Below are positions 50,325 to 61,456 of a DNA stretch of 64,000 nucleotides, in pieces. The translations under genes and the position numbers were made by a program. Origin of the DNA: Anniella stebbinsi (taxonomy: Eukaryota > Chordata > Lepidosauria > Squamata > Anniellidae). The stretch lies in assembly GCA_029215795.1 (NCBI GenBank), contig JARDYH010000001.1:119190533-119254532 (forward strand), written 5' to 3'. The first letter of the stretch is position 1. The number at the start of each line of letters is the position of its first letter. Under the pieces are notes generated by a model. That model was given only the letters and a program-made list of their open reading frames with translations, did no database searches and was not told the DNA's origin.

Positions 50325-51800
50325 TGTTTTCCCACTAAAGTATTGCACCAAAGTTTGTGAAATTTTCAGCGTTTGAGCGGGCATAAGTCCTCTGCCATGT
50401 GAGCGAGTTAGAGCTTGGTAGCTCTTCAAACCAACCCATAAATCCCATGTGAAATGCCATGAATAAACCTTTGTTTTCCCACTAAAGTATTGCACCAAAG
50501 TTTGTGAAATTTTCAGCGTTTGAGCGGGCATAAGTCCACTGCCATGTGAGCGAGTTAGAGCTTGGTAGCTCTTCAAACCAACCCATAAATCCCATGTGAA
50601 ATGCCATGAATAAACCTTTGTTTTCCCACTAAAGTATTGCACCAAAGTTTGTGAAATTTTCAGCGTTTGAGCGGGCATAAGTCCTCTGCCATGTGAGCGA
50701 GTTAGAGCTTGGTAGCTCTTCAAACCAACCCATAAATCCCATGTGAAATGCCATGAATAAACCTTTGTTTTCCCACTAAAGTATTGCACCAAAGTTTGTG
50801 AAATTTTCAGCGTTTGAGCGGGCATAAGTCCTCTGCCATGTGAGCGAGTTAGAGCTTGGTAGCTCTTCAAACCAACCCATAAATCCCATGTGAAATGCCA
50901 TGAATAAACCTTTGTTTTCCCACTAAAGTATTGTACCAAAGTTTGTGAAATTTTCAGCGTTTGAGCGGGCATAAGTCCACTGCCATGTGAGCGAGTTAGA
51001 GCTTGGTAGCTCTTCAAACCAACCCATAAATCCCATGTGAAATGCCATGAATAAACCTTTGTTTTCCCACTAAAGTATTGCACCAAAGTTTGTGAAATTT
51101 TCAGCGTTTGAGCGGGCATAAGTCCTCTGCCATGTGAGCGAGTTAGAGCTTGGTAGCTCTTCAAACCAACCCATAAATCCCATGTGAAATGCCATGAATA
51201 AACCTTTGTTTTCCCACTAAAGTATTGCACCAAAGTTTGTGAAATTTTCAGCGTTTGAGCGGGCATAAGTCCACTGCCATGTGAGCGAGTTAGAGCTTGG
51301 TAGCTCTTCAAACCAACCCATAAATCCCATGTGAAATGCCATGAATAAACCTTTGTTTTTCCACTAAAGTATTGCACCAAAGTTTGTGAAATTTTCAGCG
51401 TTTGAGCGGGCATAAGTCCTCTGCCATGTGAGCGAGTTAGAGCTTGGTAGCTCTTCAAACCAACCCATAAATCCCATGTGAAATGCCATGAATAAACCTT
51501 TGTTTTCCCACTAAAGTATTGCACCAAATTTCGTGAAATTTTCAGCGTTTGAGCGGGCATAAGTCCTCTGCCATGTGAACAAGTTAGAGCTTGGTAGCTC
51601 TTCAAACCAACCCATAAATCCCATGTGAAATGCCATGAATAAACCTTTGTTTTCCCACTAAAGTATTGCACCACAGTTTGTGAAATTTTCAGCGTTTGAG
51701 CGGGCATAAGTCCTCTGCCATGTGAGTGAGTTAGAGCTTGCTAGCTCTTCAAACCAACCCATAAATCCCATGTGAAATGCCATGAATAAACCTTCGTTTC
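50325..51800 (-). repeat. 147-bp tandem repeats, ten copies
   Basis: 'ccatgaataaacctt' recurs at 50458 and then every 147 bp to 51781. Copies differ at single sites (for example 'cctctgcc' or 'ccactgcc'). The minus-strand 509-codon open frame over 50178-51707 is produced by this array. Confidence 0.95.
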
Positions 51801-52431
51801 CCACTGAAATATTGCACCTAGCTTTCGGAAATTTCACACACATTTGAAGTGAAGTGTTCCCTGCAATGTGCCAAAGTTTCCCATTTGTATCTTTGAAAAT
51901 AAAAAAATGGGAGGCAAAACTGTATTTTACCCCACTGCTACCCAATTTTCAACAATTCATTGCCAACACATGCCTGGAGCTAGCTGTCTGAAATTTTACA
52001 CACATATCAAGGGAAGTGTTCCCTGTAATGTGCCGAAGTGTCCTGTTTGTATCTTTAAAAATAAGAAAATGGGAGGCATAACTGCATTTACCCCACTACT
52101 ACCCATTTTTCAAAAATACATTGCCACACCAGGCAAGCACCCACGGTTGTGGGATTTCACACACTTGGGTCCCAAGGTACCACCTACAATATGGCAAAGT
52201 TTCATGTGTGTAACTTTAAAAATGACCGAGTTATAGGCATTCCATGTTATTTATTAAAAAATTAATTGCCACAAACTGCATGCACCAATCTTTCTGAAAT
52301 TTCTCATAGATACCTATCCCTAACCAGTGTACAATGTGCCCAAGTTTCATCCTTCTATCATTAAAAATGAAAAAGTTATAGGCGTTTTTGTAAAACAATA
52401 CTTTGCTATAGGAAAAAGCATTCAAAATGGC

Positions 52432-52557
52432 GTCCGATCCGGATCGGAACATCCGATCCGCGGATCGGGATCGGATCCGATCCGATCCGACACACCATCC
52501 GATCCGATCCGACCCCCCAGGTCCGATTCCGATCCGCTATCCGATCCGATCCGGGGG
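52432..52557. repeat. GATCC-rich subterminal repeats, right
   Basis: Counterpart of 38758-38890, with many CGATCCG words in both orientations. Confidence 0.8.
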
Positions 52558-52574
52558 GTCAGTGCACATCCCTA

Positions 52575-52582
52575 GCACCAAC
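52575..52582. repeat. Target-site duplication GCACCAAC, right copy
   Basis: Identical to 38740-38747. Confidence 0.95.
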
Positions 52583-52858
52583 ATTGTTATCTTTTCGGCG
52601 CCAGGTCAAGACTTTCCTCTTCTCTCAGGCATTTGGTAATATCTGAGGAGCCTGGATTTGTTTTGTTTTGTTTTGTTTTTGTAGTTTTTTGAAGTGTTGA
52701 AGTGGTTTTTAAATGTACAGATTGTGTGTATGTTGTATGTTTTTGCTGTTTTAATTTTTGTATATTGTTTTTAATTGTTTTTAATCCTATGTAAACCGCC
52801 CAGAGAGCTTCGGCTATGGGGCGGTATACAAATGTAATAAATAAATAAATAAATAAAT
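52583..52858 (+). pseudogene. LINE-1, downstream part (C-terminus and 3' tail)
   Basis: The frame interrupted at 38747 resumes here and gives the usual LINE end 'FRRQVKTFLFSQAFGNI' before a TGA at about 52645. The 3' untranslated region has a (TTTTG)n stretch, then 'taaaccgcccagagagcttc', 'ctatggggcggtatac' and an (AAAT)n tail, the L2-like 3' end. Confidence 0.9.
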
Positions 52859-53389
52859 ATTTTTCATTGCACTAGCAGTTGCAGCATTGGATACTGCCCA
52901 TTATGTAATACTTTTTGAAAAATGGTATGCAATAAATATAATGGAATGTGTTATTTAAAAAACACATAGATATATTATGCAATATATTTCAATATATTAC
53001 ATAAGTAATATGCTACCTCTATGGCACCTTGTTTATTTTATTGTTACTTTTATGACTATTGATTTTATCACTACTAGTACTAGTACTTACTCGGTTAATC
53101 AAAATGTTAAATAGAGTTCCATGCTACCTAGAAAGCTGAATTTTGGCAAAGATGTAGTCCTATGTATTCTAATTAGGAGAAAAGTTTGATAATTGATCAT
53201 TTCTACATATCTCCCTTGAAGCATGAGAAATGGCAGATTGACAGTATTTCGAATGGGATTCCTGGTATGGTTCCAGGGTAGAATATAACTGGATGGATCA
53301 TGTCAAGCACAACCATTGTGGATTTTCTTGATCTTGATCTCAACTGTGACAATACCCCACATTTCTGTCTTCTTAAGTATGTCTGGATT

Positions 53390-53715
53390 AGTGTGTTTAG
53401 AAAGTGCAGAATGTTAGACTGAGTGAGTGTGGCTGATGATGCTGGGAAAGGGAGGGGGAGGAGTATATATTGAGTGAGAGAGTTTTTTAGATTATCTTAT
53501 CGTCTTATTGTCTTAGTTAAGTAAAAGGTAGTTGTGTAGCTGATAGCTGTGTGTGTTCTAGTCAAGAGTGTATGAAGCGATTATATGTACCTAGGATTAT
53601 TATTAACAAAATTGTTTGAAGTATTAAGAATAGGCAGGTTTTTAATTGATTTGAAAAGACTGTTAACAACAATAAACATTTTCTTTTATTTTTGCTACCA
53701 CAAACCATGTGTCAG
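53390..53715 (+). repeat. LTR-like block
   Basis: TATA-like 'gagtatatattgag' near 53461, and 'caataaacatttt' near 53671, in promoter then polyadenylation order, without any coding neighbours. Boundaries uncertain. Confidence 0.3.
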
Positions 53716-55323
53716 CTTGGCTTTATAACCTGCTCTATCAGTTTAATAAAGAAACACATATCATTATACCTTCAGCCAACATACTCACAAGAGAACCTTA
53801 TTCAAAAACCCTTAACACACTTTTCCCCTCTGCTATAAGAGAAAAGTGGTGTGTCTTTTGCCCTTCCCTCAGGTATTTAAGTGTTGGAACTTAGCTTGAG
53901 AGAAGTGTGCTCATCTAGGTCTAGAGTTTGAGGCTGTGACGGCACATCGACCAATACTTGTTCCTCTTCCATTCTCACCCTATACGGAAGCACACTTCTT
54001 CCACCAGACTCAAAAGGGCTCAGGCTAGGGCAATTTTGGGAACAGCCAGGATAGGGATGGGGCACATGCAGGAGGCAACATGTGGACACATACTTGATCT
54101 TGATTCTGGCTGTGGGCAGAGTCACGATGGGGTATTTAAGCCTGGTCCATCCTTAAATACCCCTCTTTTTGGTATCTGAGGTTGGACCATCTCTCAGCAC
54201 TGGAGAAGTCTGAGACCTAGAGGACTAAGGAAGCCCAGAAACAGCCAAGGATTAGCTGCCTCTCTGGACATCAGGAGATGAGCACCACCACCACACAGTG
54301 AGCTCAACAGCAGCAGCAACAAAAAGGCTGAGTGATTCACAGCAGCATAGCAGGTGGAACCTCAGCTGTCTCCTGATGATGCTCAGCACAGATGATAAAG
54401 CAATCTTTCAACCCTGAATTTGAAAATAGTGGAGCCATGATGATAATTTCCAAACCAGCCTCTTCCTTTCTCATTTTTATTGAGCAGTGCTAAGTTTCCG
54501 TCAATACAAAATAGCTTCAGAAGATGTGACTGACATTTGAATAAATGAAATGATTTCTCCAATAATGAATAGCTGATGTGTTGTTTGGCGGATATGGAGA
54601 TCCAGTCCAATCCATATCAAATATACTTTATTTCAGAATGCAGCTGAAGTGAATTGCTGAGCCATGCTAGAAATCTTAATTGCATGGCTCACTTTCTTAG
54701 TCCCGAGGATGTAGCAGTGGATGAAAATATATATTTCTGTAGCGGCATGCTTACAATGTTATGCAGAGGTTGAGTTTTACAAGCAGAATTTGACATTTCA
54801 GTACAGTTTCTCATTAACTTATAACATGCTACCACGTCACGAGTTTATGGACAACAATAAGGGAATGTTCTTCAAAATCATTTTCAAAGATGAGCAGTAC
54901 AAGCAATCTCTATATTGAGGGCAATTCATGTATGAAAGGAGAAGAGTTTGGTGTTATTGGAATTCATTTTTTTAACAAAATACAATTGCAACAGAAAAAT
55001 GAATCACTAGTCACCATGTTGCTATGGTTTTTGGCTAGCCAGGGCAAAATGGAAGTTCACTGATAATCCTTGTGAATATTTATCTGCATGGAGAGTGCCA
55101 TGCTGACAGAGTTTAGAATCTGATAGTGCTTGGAAGCAAGCTATTAAAAAAAGACACCTTCATTAGTCTGTGAGCCTTTGTCGAGCTAATTGACTGAAAA
55201 GGATTACCACCTGCACAATTGGAGGTGCTGAATGCAAGGACATTTTCATTATCTCATGCAACAACTTTTGCATCCCCAGATCCTATTCCGCAATGGTACT
55301 CTTCCACGGCTTATTTCTGCTTG

Positions 55324-55344
55324 CACACACACACACACACACAC
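55324..55344. repeat. (CA)n microsatellite
   Basis: About ten CA units. Confidence 0.9.
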
Positions 55345-56027
55345 TTTGGACTGAAGTGCAACTGAATTGGGAAAATATTCAATAGAATGGTGTGTTGATC
55401 CTTCAAACATTTTCTCCCTAAATCCATGTTTCTTGACATTCAAGGCATTTTCTTTGGGTCCTTGCAGAACCTGAAGCCTTGTCTCAGTTAATGTTTCCAG
55501 GCAGCCATAAATTATAGAAACTTAAAGGCTTGTTTCAATACCTGCAAGACCATATTCTTCCATGTCTAAACCTGCTTCTTGTCTTGAAATCTCTTCCAAA
55601 GCTCCCTTAATATATTATGCCATCCACTGGCATTTGAAAACTCACAAAGGCAATAGAGAGGAGGTTGTTTTTTGTTCTGAACTGCCAGAGATGGCATTCA
55701 ATCTTAGACTGCCCTTTCCACAAGCATCAAAATGTACAGCTCATTGTGGTGCCAATTAAAGACATCCATTCTTTGTTTATTACTGTGTACATTATATTGC
55801 ACAATCTATTATAGGAGCACTCAGCTTTGCTAAAACCAAGGAGACATTTGCCATTCATTTCAATGAACTGTGACTATAGCTTATCAGATTGCTAGCATGC
55901 ACGTGAACTACTTGGTTGCTCTGCGACTGAGCCAGATGCATTTTTTTAAGGAACAGTGTGAATGTTTTGATTCACACTGAAAACATTTGGAAGTGACAGC
56001 AATGAAGACTGTTGTCTCTGTGGGTCT

Positions 56028-56059
56028 CCTCCTCCTCCTCCTCCTCCTCCTCCTCCTCC
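56028..56059. repeat. (CTC)n microsatellite
   Basis: Ten or so CTC units; open frames crossing it on the minus strand are unlikely to be genes. Confidence 0.9.
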
Positions 56060-57039
56060 CTTTTCTGCTGTGGGTATTGAGACTGAGTATATTTCTGTCT
56101 AAGGAAAGGGTAGGGTGGGAATGGCCTGGGTGCTGTAGGTCTCTTTGCACCTGGGGTTCTGCTATTGCTGCATTCTAGATTTGAGGACGAGAGGAGGGAG
56201 AATGAGAGAGATGCTTTGTTGCTACCAGGGGCATTTACAAGAAGGCAAGGACATAGTAGGAATGGGAAGCAAGGATGGCTGGCATCAGGGTTGGGGATGA
56301 GGGAACCCCAGTACAAGGAAATTTGTAGTGATGGGGGAACAATTAATGCTAGTGATCTCATCGTTTTGTTACTTGTCTTGTCCCTGATTCCTGTTTGTGT
56401 GAACAGAAAAACTGCACTAATAGAGCAGTGATCAAATGTGAAATTTGTGCACATTTCCACAAATGTGTGCAAATGTCCTAATTTACACAATTTTTCTCCA
56501 CAAACAAAAGCCAGGCTGATTCTGCCTACAGGGAAATTTGCACAGATTAGGAAATTTGTGCAAAATCCAACTGGGAAATTTGTGTGACTCAAACATAAGA
56601 ACATGGACAGCGATTTGTGATTATTTTCAGCAGACATGTACTTGCAAGTGTACTCACATTTGGGGCTTTGAACAGAGCATGTGCAGATGTTTTGCAAGCA
56701 AAAATGAATGTCTTATACATCCCTAGCAATTTGATCCTAACTCAGATTTGAAGGGTCAGAGACAACCTCATATTGGTGTGAAGCGTTCTGAACTGGAGCA
56801 GTTTGTATTCCTAACTTCCCCAATTTAATCTCTTTCACTATTCTGCACAATCAATTTCTGGGGTCTGAACAGGGGTCACAAGTCACTATCTGATCTCACC
56901 TTTCCTTTACACATTTTTCATCTTGTACTCTGAATATTACCATCTTATTCATCATACAAGTTAGTATTATGGACTCTGGGAGCTGACGATCTTTCATGTT
57001 TGCTGTTCTTTGTTTTTTACTGCTGATATCCAGATAAAG

Positions 57040-57200
57040 TTCAAAGAGCTGGTGCTGAACTTTAAAGCCCTAAACAGCTTGGGAGCCACATACTTGAAGG
57101 AATGCCTTCCTTTCCACAAGCAAGATACTTTAAGGAATGCCCTCCACTCCACAAGCAAGATACTTTAAGGAATGCCCTCCTCTCCACAAGCCTTCCTGTA
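57040..57200 (+). pseudogene. LINE fragment (C-terminal RT region)
   Basis: Translates to 'KELVLNFKALNSLGATYLKE', equivalent to 'KVLVLTYKALHGLGPQYLTE' of LINE-1. A segment of about 50 bp ('ctttaaggaatgccctcc') is tandemly duplicated (57120-57190). Confidence 0.6.
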
Positions 57201-57495
57201 TTTTGTGATAACTTTCAGTAGGCTTGGGGGAGAATTTCGTTCAGTTCACATGTTGACAAAAATTTACCAAATTCGCAGTTCCTGAATCAATATACAAACT
57301 GGAAAACATTTCTCCTTTGGCATTTGCACTTCTCAGGGTTTTGCAATGTTGCTCTATGAACAAAACAAATGCATACAAAAATGCAGATATGAGGGAAAGT
57401 ACACACAAAGATGTGTTTATTAGTGAAAACATGTACAAAAAGAATTATATAAGGGAAAACTGCTCATATATTTGGAAAATGCATATCTTAAGAGA

Positions 57496-57496
<1 letters not shown>
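57201..57496. other. Spacer with repeat-like phrases
   Basis: 'gaatttcgttcagttcacat' resembles 'gaatttcagttcagttcaca' at 62039, suggesting a shared decayed repeat. No gene. Confidence 0.35.
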
Positions 57497-57529
<33 letters not shown>

Positions 57530-57649
57530 TTTATTTGTAACCCGCCTCTCCCTCCGGATCGAGGCGGGGAACAGCAACAATATAAACCTAAAAATCACAA
57601 CAGTTAAAATTTTTAAAAAGCAAGAGAAAAATACAACATTAAAAACATC

Positions 57650-59206
57650 TTAAAATTCATCTGGATAGGCCTGTCGGAAGAGGACAGTCTTCATGACTCT
57701 CTTAAATTCATGAAGACTGTCAATTTGTCTAACCTCCTCCGACAGACCATTCAATAGTCTGGGAGCGATGGAAGAAAAGGTCCTCTGGGTAACACTCGCC
57801 AGCCTAGTTCTGGCTGGCTTGAGTAAGTTCTTCCCAGAGGACCTAAGTGTGCGGGGCGGATTGTATGGGAGAAGGCGATCCCGCAGGTACCCTGGACCCA
57901 AACCATGTAGGGCTTTAAAGGTAATAACCAACACTTTATACTTCACCCGGAAACTGATTGGCAGCCAATGAAGCGATTTTAAAACTGGTGTAATGTGATC
58001 ACCCCTAGGTGTACCAGTGACCAACCTGGCTGCCATATTTTGAACAAGTTGAAGTTTCCGGACTAGGCATAGAGGTAGCCCTATGTACAGCGCATTGCAG
58101 AAGTCGAGCCTCGAAGTTACCAGCGTGTGCACTACCGTCTTTAGGTCTTCCAACTCTAGGAAGGGACGCAGCTGGCGTATCAGCCGAAGCTGATAGTAGG
58201 CACTCCTGGCCGTCGCATCAATCTGAGCTGTCATCTGGAGTGACGGATCCAGGAGTACCCCCAAGCTGCGAACACAATCTTTCAGGAGGGGTGTAACCCC
58301 ATCCAGAACTGGTTGACACACCTCCAGACCCAGGTTGACAGCAAGCACCTCCGTCTTGTCTGGATTCAGCTTCAGTTTGTTTTTCCTCATCCAGCCCATT
58401 ACCGCCTCCAAGCATTCATTCAGATGAGACACACTATCCTTAGCTGATGATGTTGTCGAAGGCATAGAGAAATATATTTGGGTGTCATCAGCATATTGAT
58501 AGCACCCCACCCCATGCCTCCGGATGATCCCTCCCAGCGGTTTCATGTAAATGTTAAACAGCATTGGGGAAAGGATGGCACTTTGTGGTCCACCACATAG
58601 CAGCTCCTTTTTTGAAGAGCAGCTATCCCCAAGCATCACCATCTGGAACCTGCCCGAGAGATAGGACCGGAACCACTGAAGCACAATGCCCCCGATCCCC
58701 AATTCCCCCAGGCGATCCAGAAGGATACCATGGTCGATGGTATCGAAAGCCACTGAGAGGTCCAAGAGTACCAGCAGGAACACACTCCCCCTGTCGATAC
58801 TAAGGCGTAGATCATCCACTAAGGCGACCAAAGCGGTCTCACCTCCGTATCCCACCCTGAAGCTGGTTTGAAATGGGTCTAGAAAATCAGTGTCATCCAA
58901 GACTACCTGGAGTTGAAAAGCAACTGCCCTCTCGATCACCTTGCCCAAAAATGGAAGATTTGATACAGGCCTGTAGTTATTAAGGTCCAGGGGATCCAGG
59001 GAGGGCTTTTTTAGAAGCGGCCTTACCACCGCCTCTTTTAAACATGATGGAAAGCTCCCCTCCCCAAGAGATGCATTAATGATATGCTGTAGATGTGATC
59101 TAACTGCATCTCCTCCCTGGACGACCAGCCAGGAAGGACAGGGATCGAGAGGGCAAGTCATCTTCCTCACACATCCAAGTACCTTGTCCACATCCTTGGT
59201 ACTCAC
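57650..59206 (-). pseudogene. Reverse transcriptase part of LINE-2
   Basis: 518 codons open. 'LNNYRPVSNLPFLGKVIERA' (fingers), 'LDLSVAFDTIDHGILL' (motif A), 'GGPQSAILSPMLFNIYMKPL' (motif B, where LINE-1 has GVPQGSVLSP), 'YQYADDTQIYFS' (motif C), 'LVTSRLDFCNALYIGLP' and 'LHWLPISFRVKYKVL' near the C-terminus, ending 'VLFRQAYPDEF'. The start given is a GTG; the true frame continues from the endonuclease through a frameshift near 59206. The changed motif B may lower activity. Confidence 0.85.
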
Positions 59207-60249
59207 TAACTGAAATTCGCGGAGTCACTGGACACTCCACTGTCAACCTCTGCTATAACAATGGCATCTAAGTCGTCTCTTATCCGAGAGATTTTATCTG
59301 AGAAATGATCGTTAAAGGCATCACAGCGAACTGCCGAAGGCTCTAAAATCGGATTCAGGGGAGAAGGAACCTGAGTTAGACCCCTCACCACCCTGAACAG
59401 TTCTGCTGGATGTGAATTCGCAGACGCAATGCGTGCAGAGAAGAAAGCTTTCTTCGCTGCACATATTGCCACTCCATAGAAACGAAGATGTTCTCTATGT
59501 CGTGTCTTGTCGGATATAAGTCGAGTTTTCTGCCATCTGCGCTGCAGTCGTCGTCCTTTCCGCTTCAACTCCCTGAGGTCTTCTGTATACCAGGGCACCC
59601 TATTAGAAGCGGGCCAGAGAGGACGTTTGGGGACGATCGTGTCAATAGCCCTAGTTAGGTCTTGATTCCATCTATTGACCAGGGCTTCTACAGGATCGTC
59701 GACGATACCAGCCATGGAACCCTCCAAGGCTTTCTGGAATCCAGAAGGATCCATCAGCCTTCGAGGGTGGACCAACTTAATAGGTCCGCCACCCCTGCAG
59801 GGGTGGGTGGTAGCCGTGATACTAATTCTGACAAGAAAATGGTCTGTCCATGACAATTCAGAGGTATTCAGTACCTCCACCCACAGATCCGTCTGTTCGG
59901 AACTGAAAACAGCATCGAGGGTGTGACCTGCTGAATGTGTGGGTCCAGAGACCAATTGGGATAGGCCCATGGTTGTCATGGATGCCATGAACTCCCGAGC
60001 TCCACCTGACAAACCGGCCCCGAATGGGATGTTGAAATAGCCCATGACCAAAAGCCTGGGCGAATCCAACACCAGCTCCGAGACCAGTTCCGTGAGCTCG
60101 GCCAGGGAGTCTGATAGGCAGCGGGGTGGCTGGTACACTAACAGAATCCCTAGTCTATCCCTGGTCTTCAGACTCAGGTACACACACTCGACGTGATTCA
60201 GTTGCCAGACAGGATGTCTGGTCAGGTTAAGATGGTTTTTGTAGACCAC
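59206..60249 (-). pseudogene. Endonuclease and linker of LINE-2
   Basis: 347 codons. 'LGILLVYQPPR', 'LLVMGYFNIPFGAG' (usually GDFN, so the catalytic Asp is Tyr here), 'GPTHSAGHTLDAVFS', 'ELSWTDHFLVRI', then a linker with 'RVPWYTEDLRELKRKGRRLQ' and 'PAELFRVVRGL'. The Asp-to-Tyr change in the GDFN block would damage nuclease activity. Confidence 0.8.
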
Positions 60250-60251
60250 AG

Positions 60252-60710
60252 CTACTCCGCCCCCCGCCCACTTTCCCTCACCTGCTCACTAACACAGTAC
60301 CCAGCTGGGAGAGCCTGAGCCCATGTCGGGCCACTGTCATCTCCCAGCCAGGTCTCCGTGAAGCATGCCAGGTCGGCCTCCTCTTCTGTGAGGAGGTCCA
60401 AGATTATGCTTGTTTTGTTTTTAACCGACCTGGCATTGCATAGGAGCAAGGAAAGGTTCTGTGGGTGGCCTGGATCGTTCCCCAAGATCCCTGGGGTAGC
60501 AGGGCAACCGGAAAGTAAGATGGGTATTAGATATCCATCTCTCCTTCCCCTGTAACAGCATTTCGCCCTGCTATCGCCATATCTCCCTCTGCCCCACACA
60601 ACAGATATTGGTGCTCCCAGACACATTTCAATTGCCCGCGCGCGAGAGAAAAACAGGAGGTGGGGGGCGTGCAAAGATGTCAGTTGCACTTGACCTTCTC
60701 CTCCCCCCAC
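60252..60710 (-). pseudogene. Endonuclease N-terminus of LINE-2
   Basis: 'NLSLLLCNARSVKNKTSIIL' followed by 'DLACFTETWL' (the ETW block with catalytic Glu), in a frame shifted from the rest at about 60250. The part upstream of residue 60 is GC-rich and not recognised. Confidence 0.75.
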
Positions 60711-60929
60711 TCACGCTGTCCTGTTCTCCTGGCGCCCGCTCACGGCTCCGTTGTCCCGTTGCCTCTCGCGCGTGCACACACAAACACATACAAATTTGCA
60801 TGGAAACTTCAAAAATGCAAACAGATGTGGAAACAGGACAGAATGAACAGAGGGCTGCAAAAATGAGAAACGGAGGGAACCCAAAATTAAGAGATTCATT
60901 CATTCCCACCTCCAAGTCCCCTTGATATC

Positions 60930-61456
60930 TAATAATTAGGTGAGTAGTGACCAGTTGTGATACCTTTTATGTAGAATGACCTTCCTAGGGAGGCTCCCTA
61001 GTCCTGAGTTTGATGTCTTCCCTGGCACCTTCTGTTCCCTGTATATGCATATTTCCCTAGTAGACCTCCCCAAACGTTCTTAAGACCTTCTTCAAATGCT
61101 CTTCTCTGAGTGCCCCCACCATATGAAATTAAATTGGTGGCTTCTTCACCAAGTGAAGTGGTGGAGAGGGTCTTTTCAGAAGGTGGCATCCCAGTTTTGG
61201 AGAGCTTTCTCCAGATGATCATTTTAGCACCTGGCAAAGACCTTTTCAGTTACACAGGTCTTACAAGTAACTAATATTTTATAGCCTGGGGTCTCCATTT
61301 AAAATTCTATTGTTTAAAAAATTGTGTGTGTTTTAGTGTTAATTTGTTTTTATTGTTTTATACTGTATCTTAATGTTGAATTTATTTGTGACCCACCCAG
61401 AGAACTTATATTATGAAAAAGCTATAGAAATATAGTAATAAACAAACAAACAAATA
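60930..61456 (+). mobile_element. Plus-strand LINE 3' end, decayed
   Basis: 'gtggtggagagggtcttttc' and 'gacccacccagagaacttat' resemble the L2-like C-terminus and tail, ending in (AAAC)n at 61438-61456. Confidence 0.5.

Larger units (their letters stand above)
38748..52574 (+). mobile_element. Giant fold-back-type hAT transposon (13,827 bp)
   Basis: Starts 'taggggtgtgcatc', ends 'agtgcacatcccta', and is flanked by perfect GCACCAAC duplications. It has inverted termini of 1.27 kb (left) and 2.29 kb (right), a TATA-like promoter, an intact-length BED-finger hAT transposase (40624-43158) and then about 7 kb of tandem arrays and exon-like cassettes. It interrupts a LINE whose frame is continuous across one copy of the duplication. 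Typical autonomous hATs are 2.5-5 kb, so this one is unusually large. Its end structure recalls Drosophila Foldback elements, which also have long repeat-built inverted ends, although those are a different case. Confidence 0.93.
50287..52574 (-). repeat. Right inverted terminal region of the giant hAT
   Basis: Reverse-complement counterpart of 38748-40018, longer by about 1,017 bp because it has ten 147-bp repeats in place of three. The unique inverted part (51800-52430) aligns with 39520-38890, and the outermost block is GATCC-rich (52432-52557). Confidence 0.85.
52859..57039. other. AT-rich spacer with minor repeats
   Basis: No gene recognised. It contains an LTR-like block (53390-53715), a CA tract (55324-55344) and a CTC tract (56028-56059). 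A decayed hAT-like end 'acatccctag' at about 56717-56726 hints at an old MITE with eroded boundaries. Confidence 0.5.
57497..60710 (-). mobile_element. LINE-2: L2/CR1-like LINE on the minus strand
   Basis: 3' end at 57497 with (ATT)n on the minus strand, preceded by 'cctcgatccggagggagagg'. The endonuclease and RT are almost complete but split by two frameshifts. A plus-strand tail of the same subfamily is at 63050-63190. ORF1 was not found, so the copy is probably 5'-truncated. Confidence 0.88.

Noticed and set aside
50178..51707. A 509-codon minus-strand open frame
   Set aside because: It is the 147-bp array read in one phase (49 codons per unit), inside the inverted terminus of the transposon; the same phase is open in the left array.
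39540..51800. CRISPR-like appearance of regularly spaced repeats
   Set aside because: There are no variable spacers; the whole 147-bp unit is repeated, the genome is animal, and no cas genes exist here.
55972..56697. A 241-codon minus-strand open frame
   Set aside because: It crosses a (CTC)n tract and decayed repeat sequence, lacks domains, and has no splice or promoter context.
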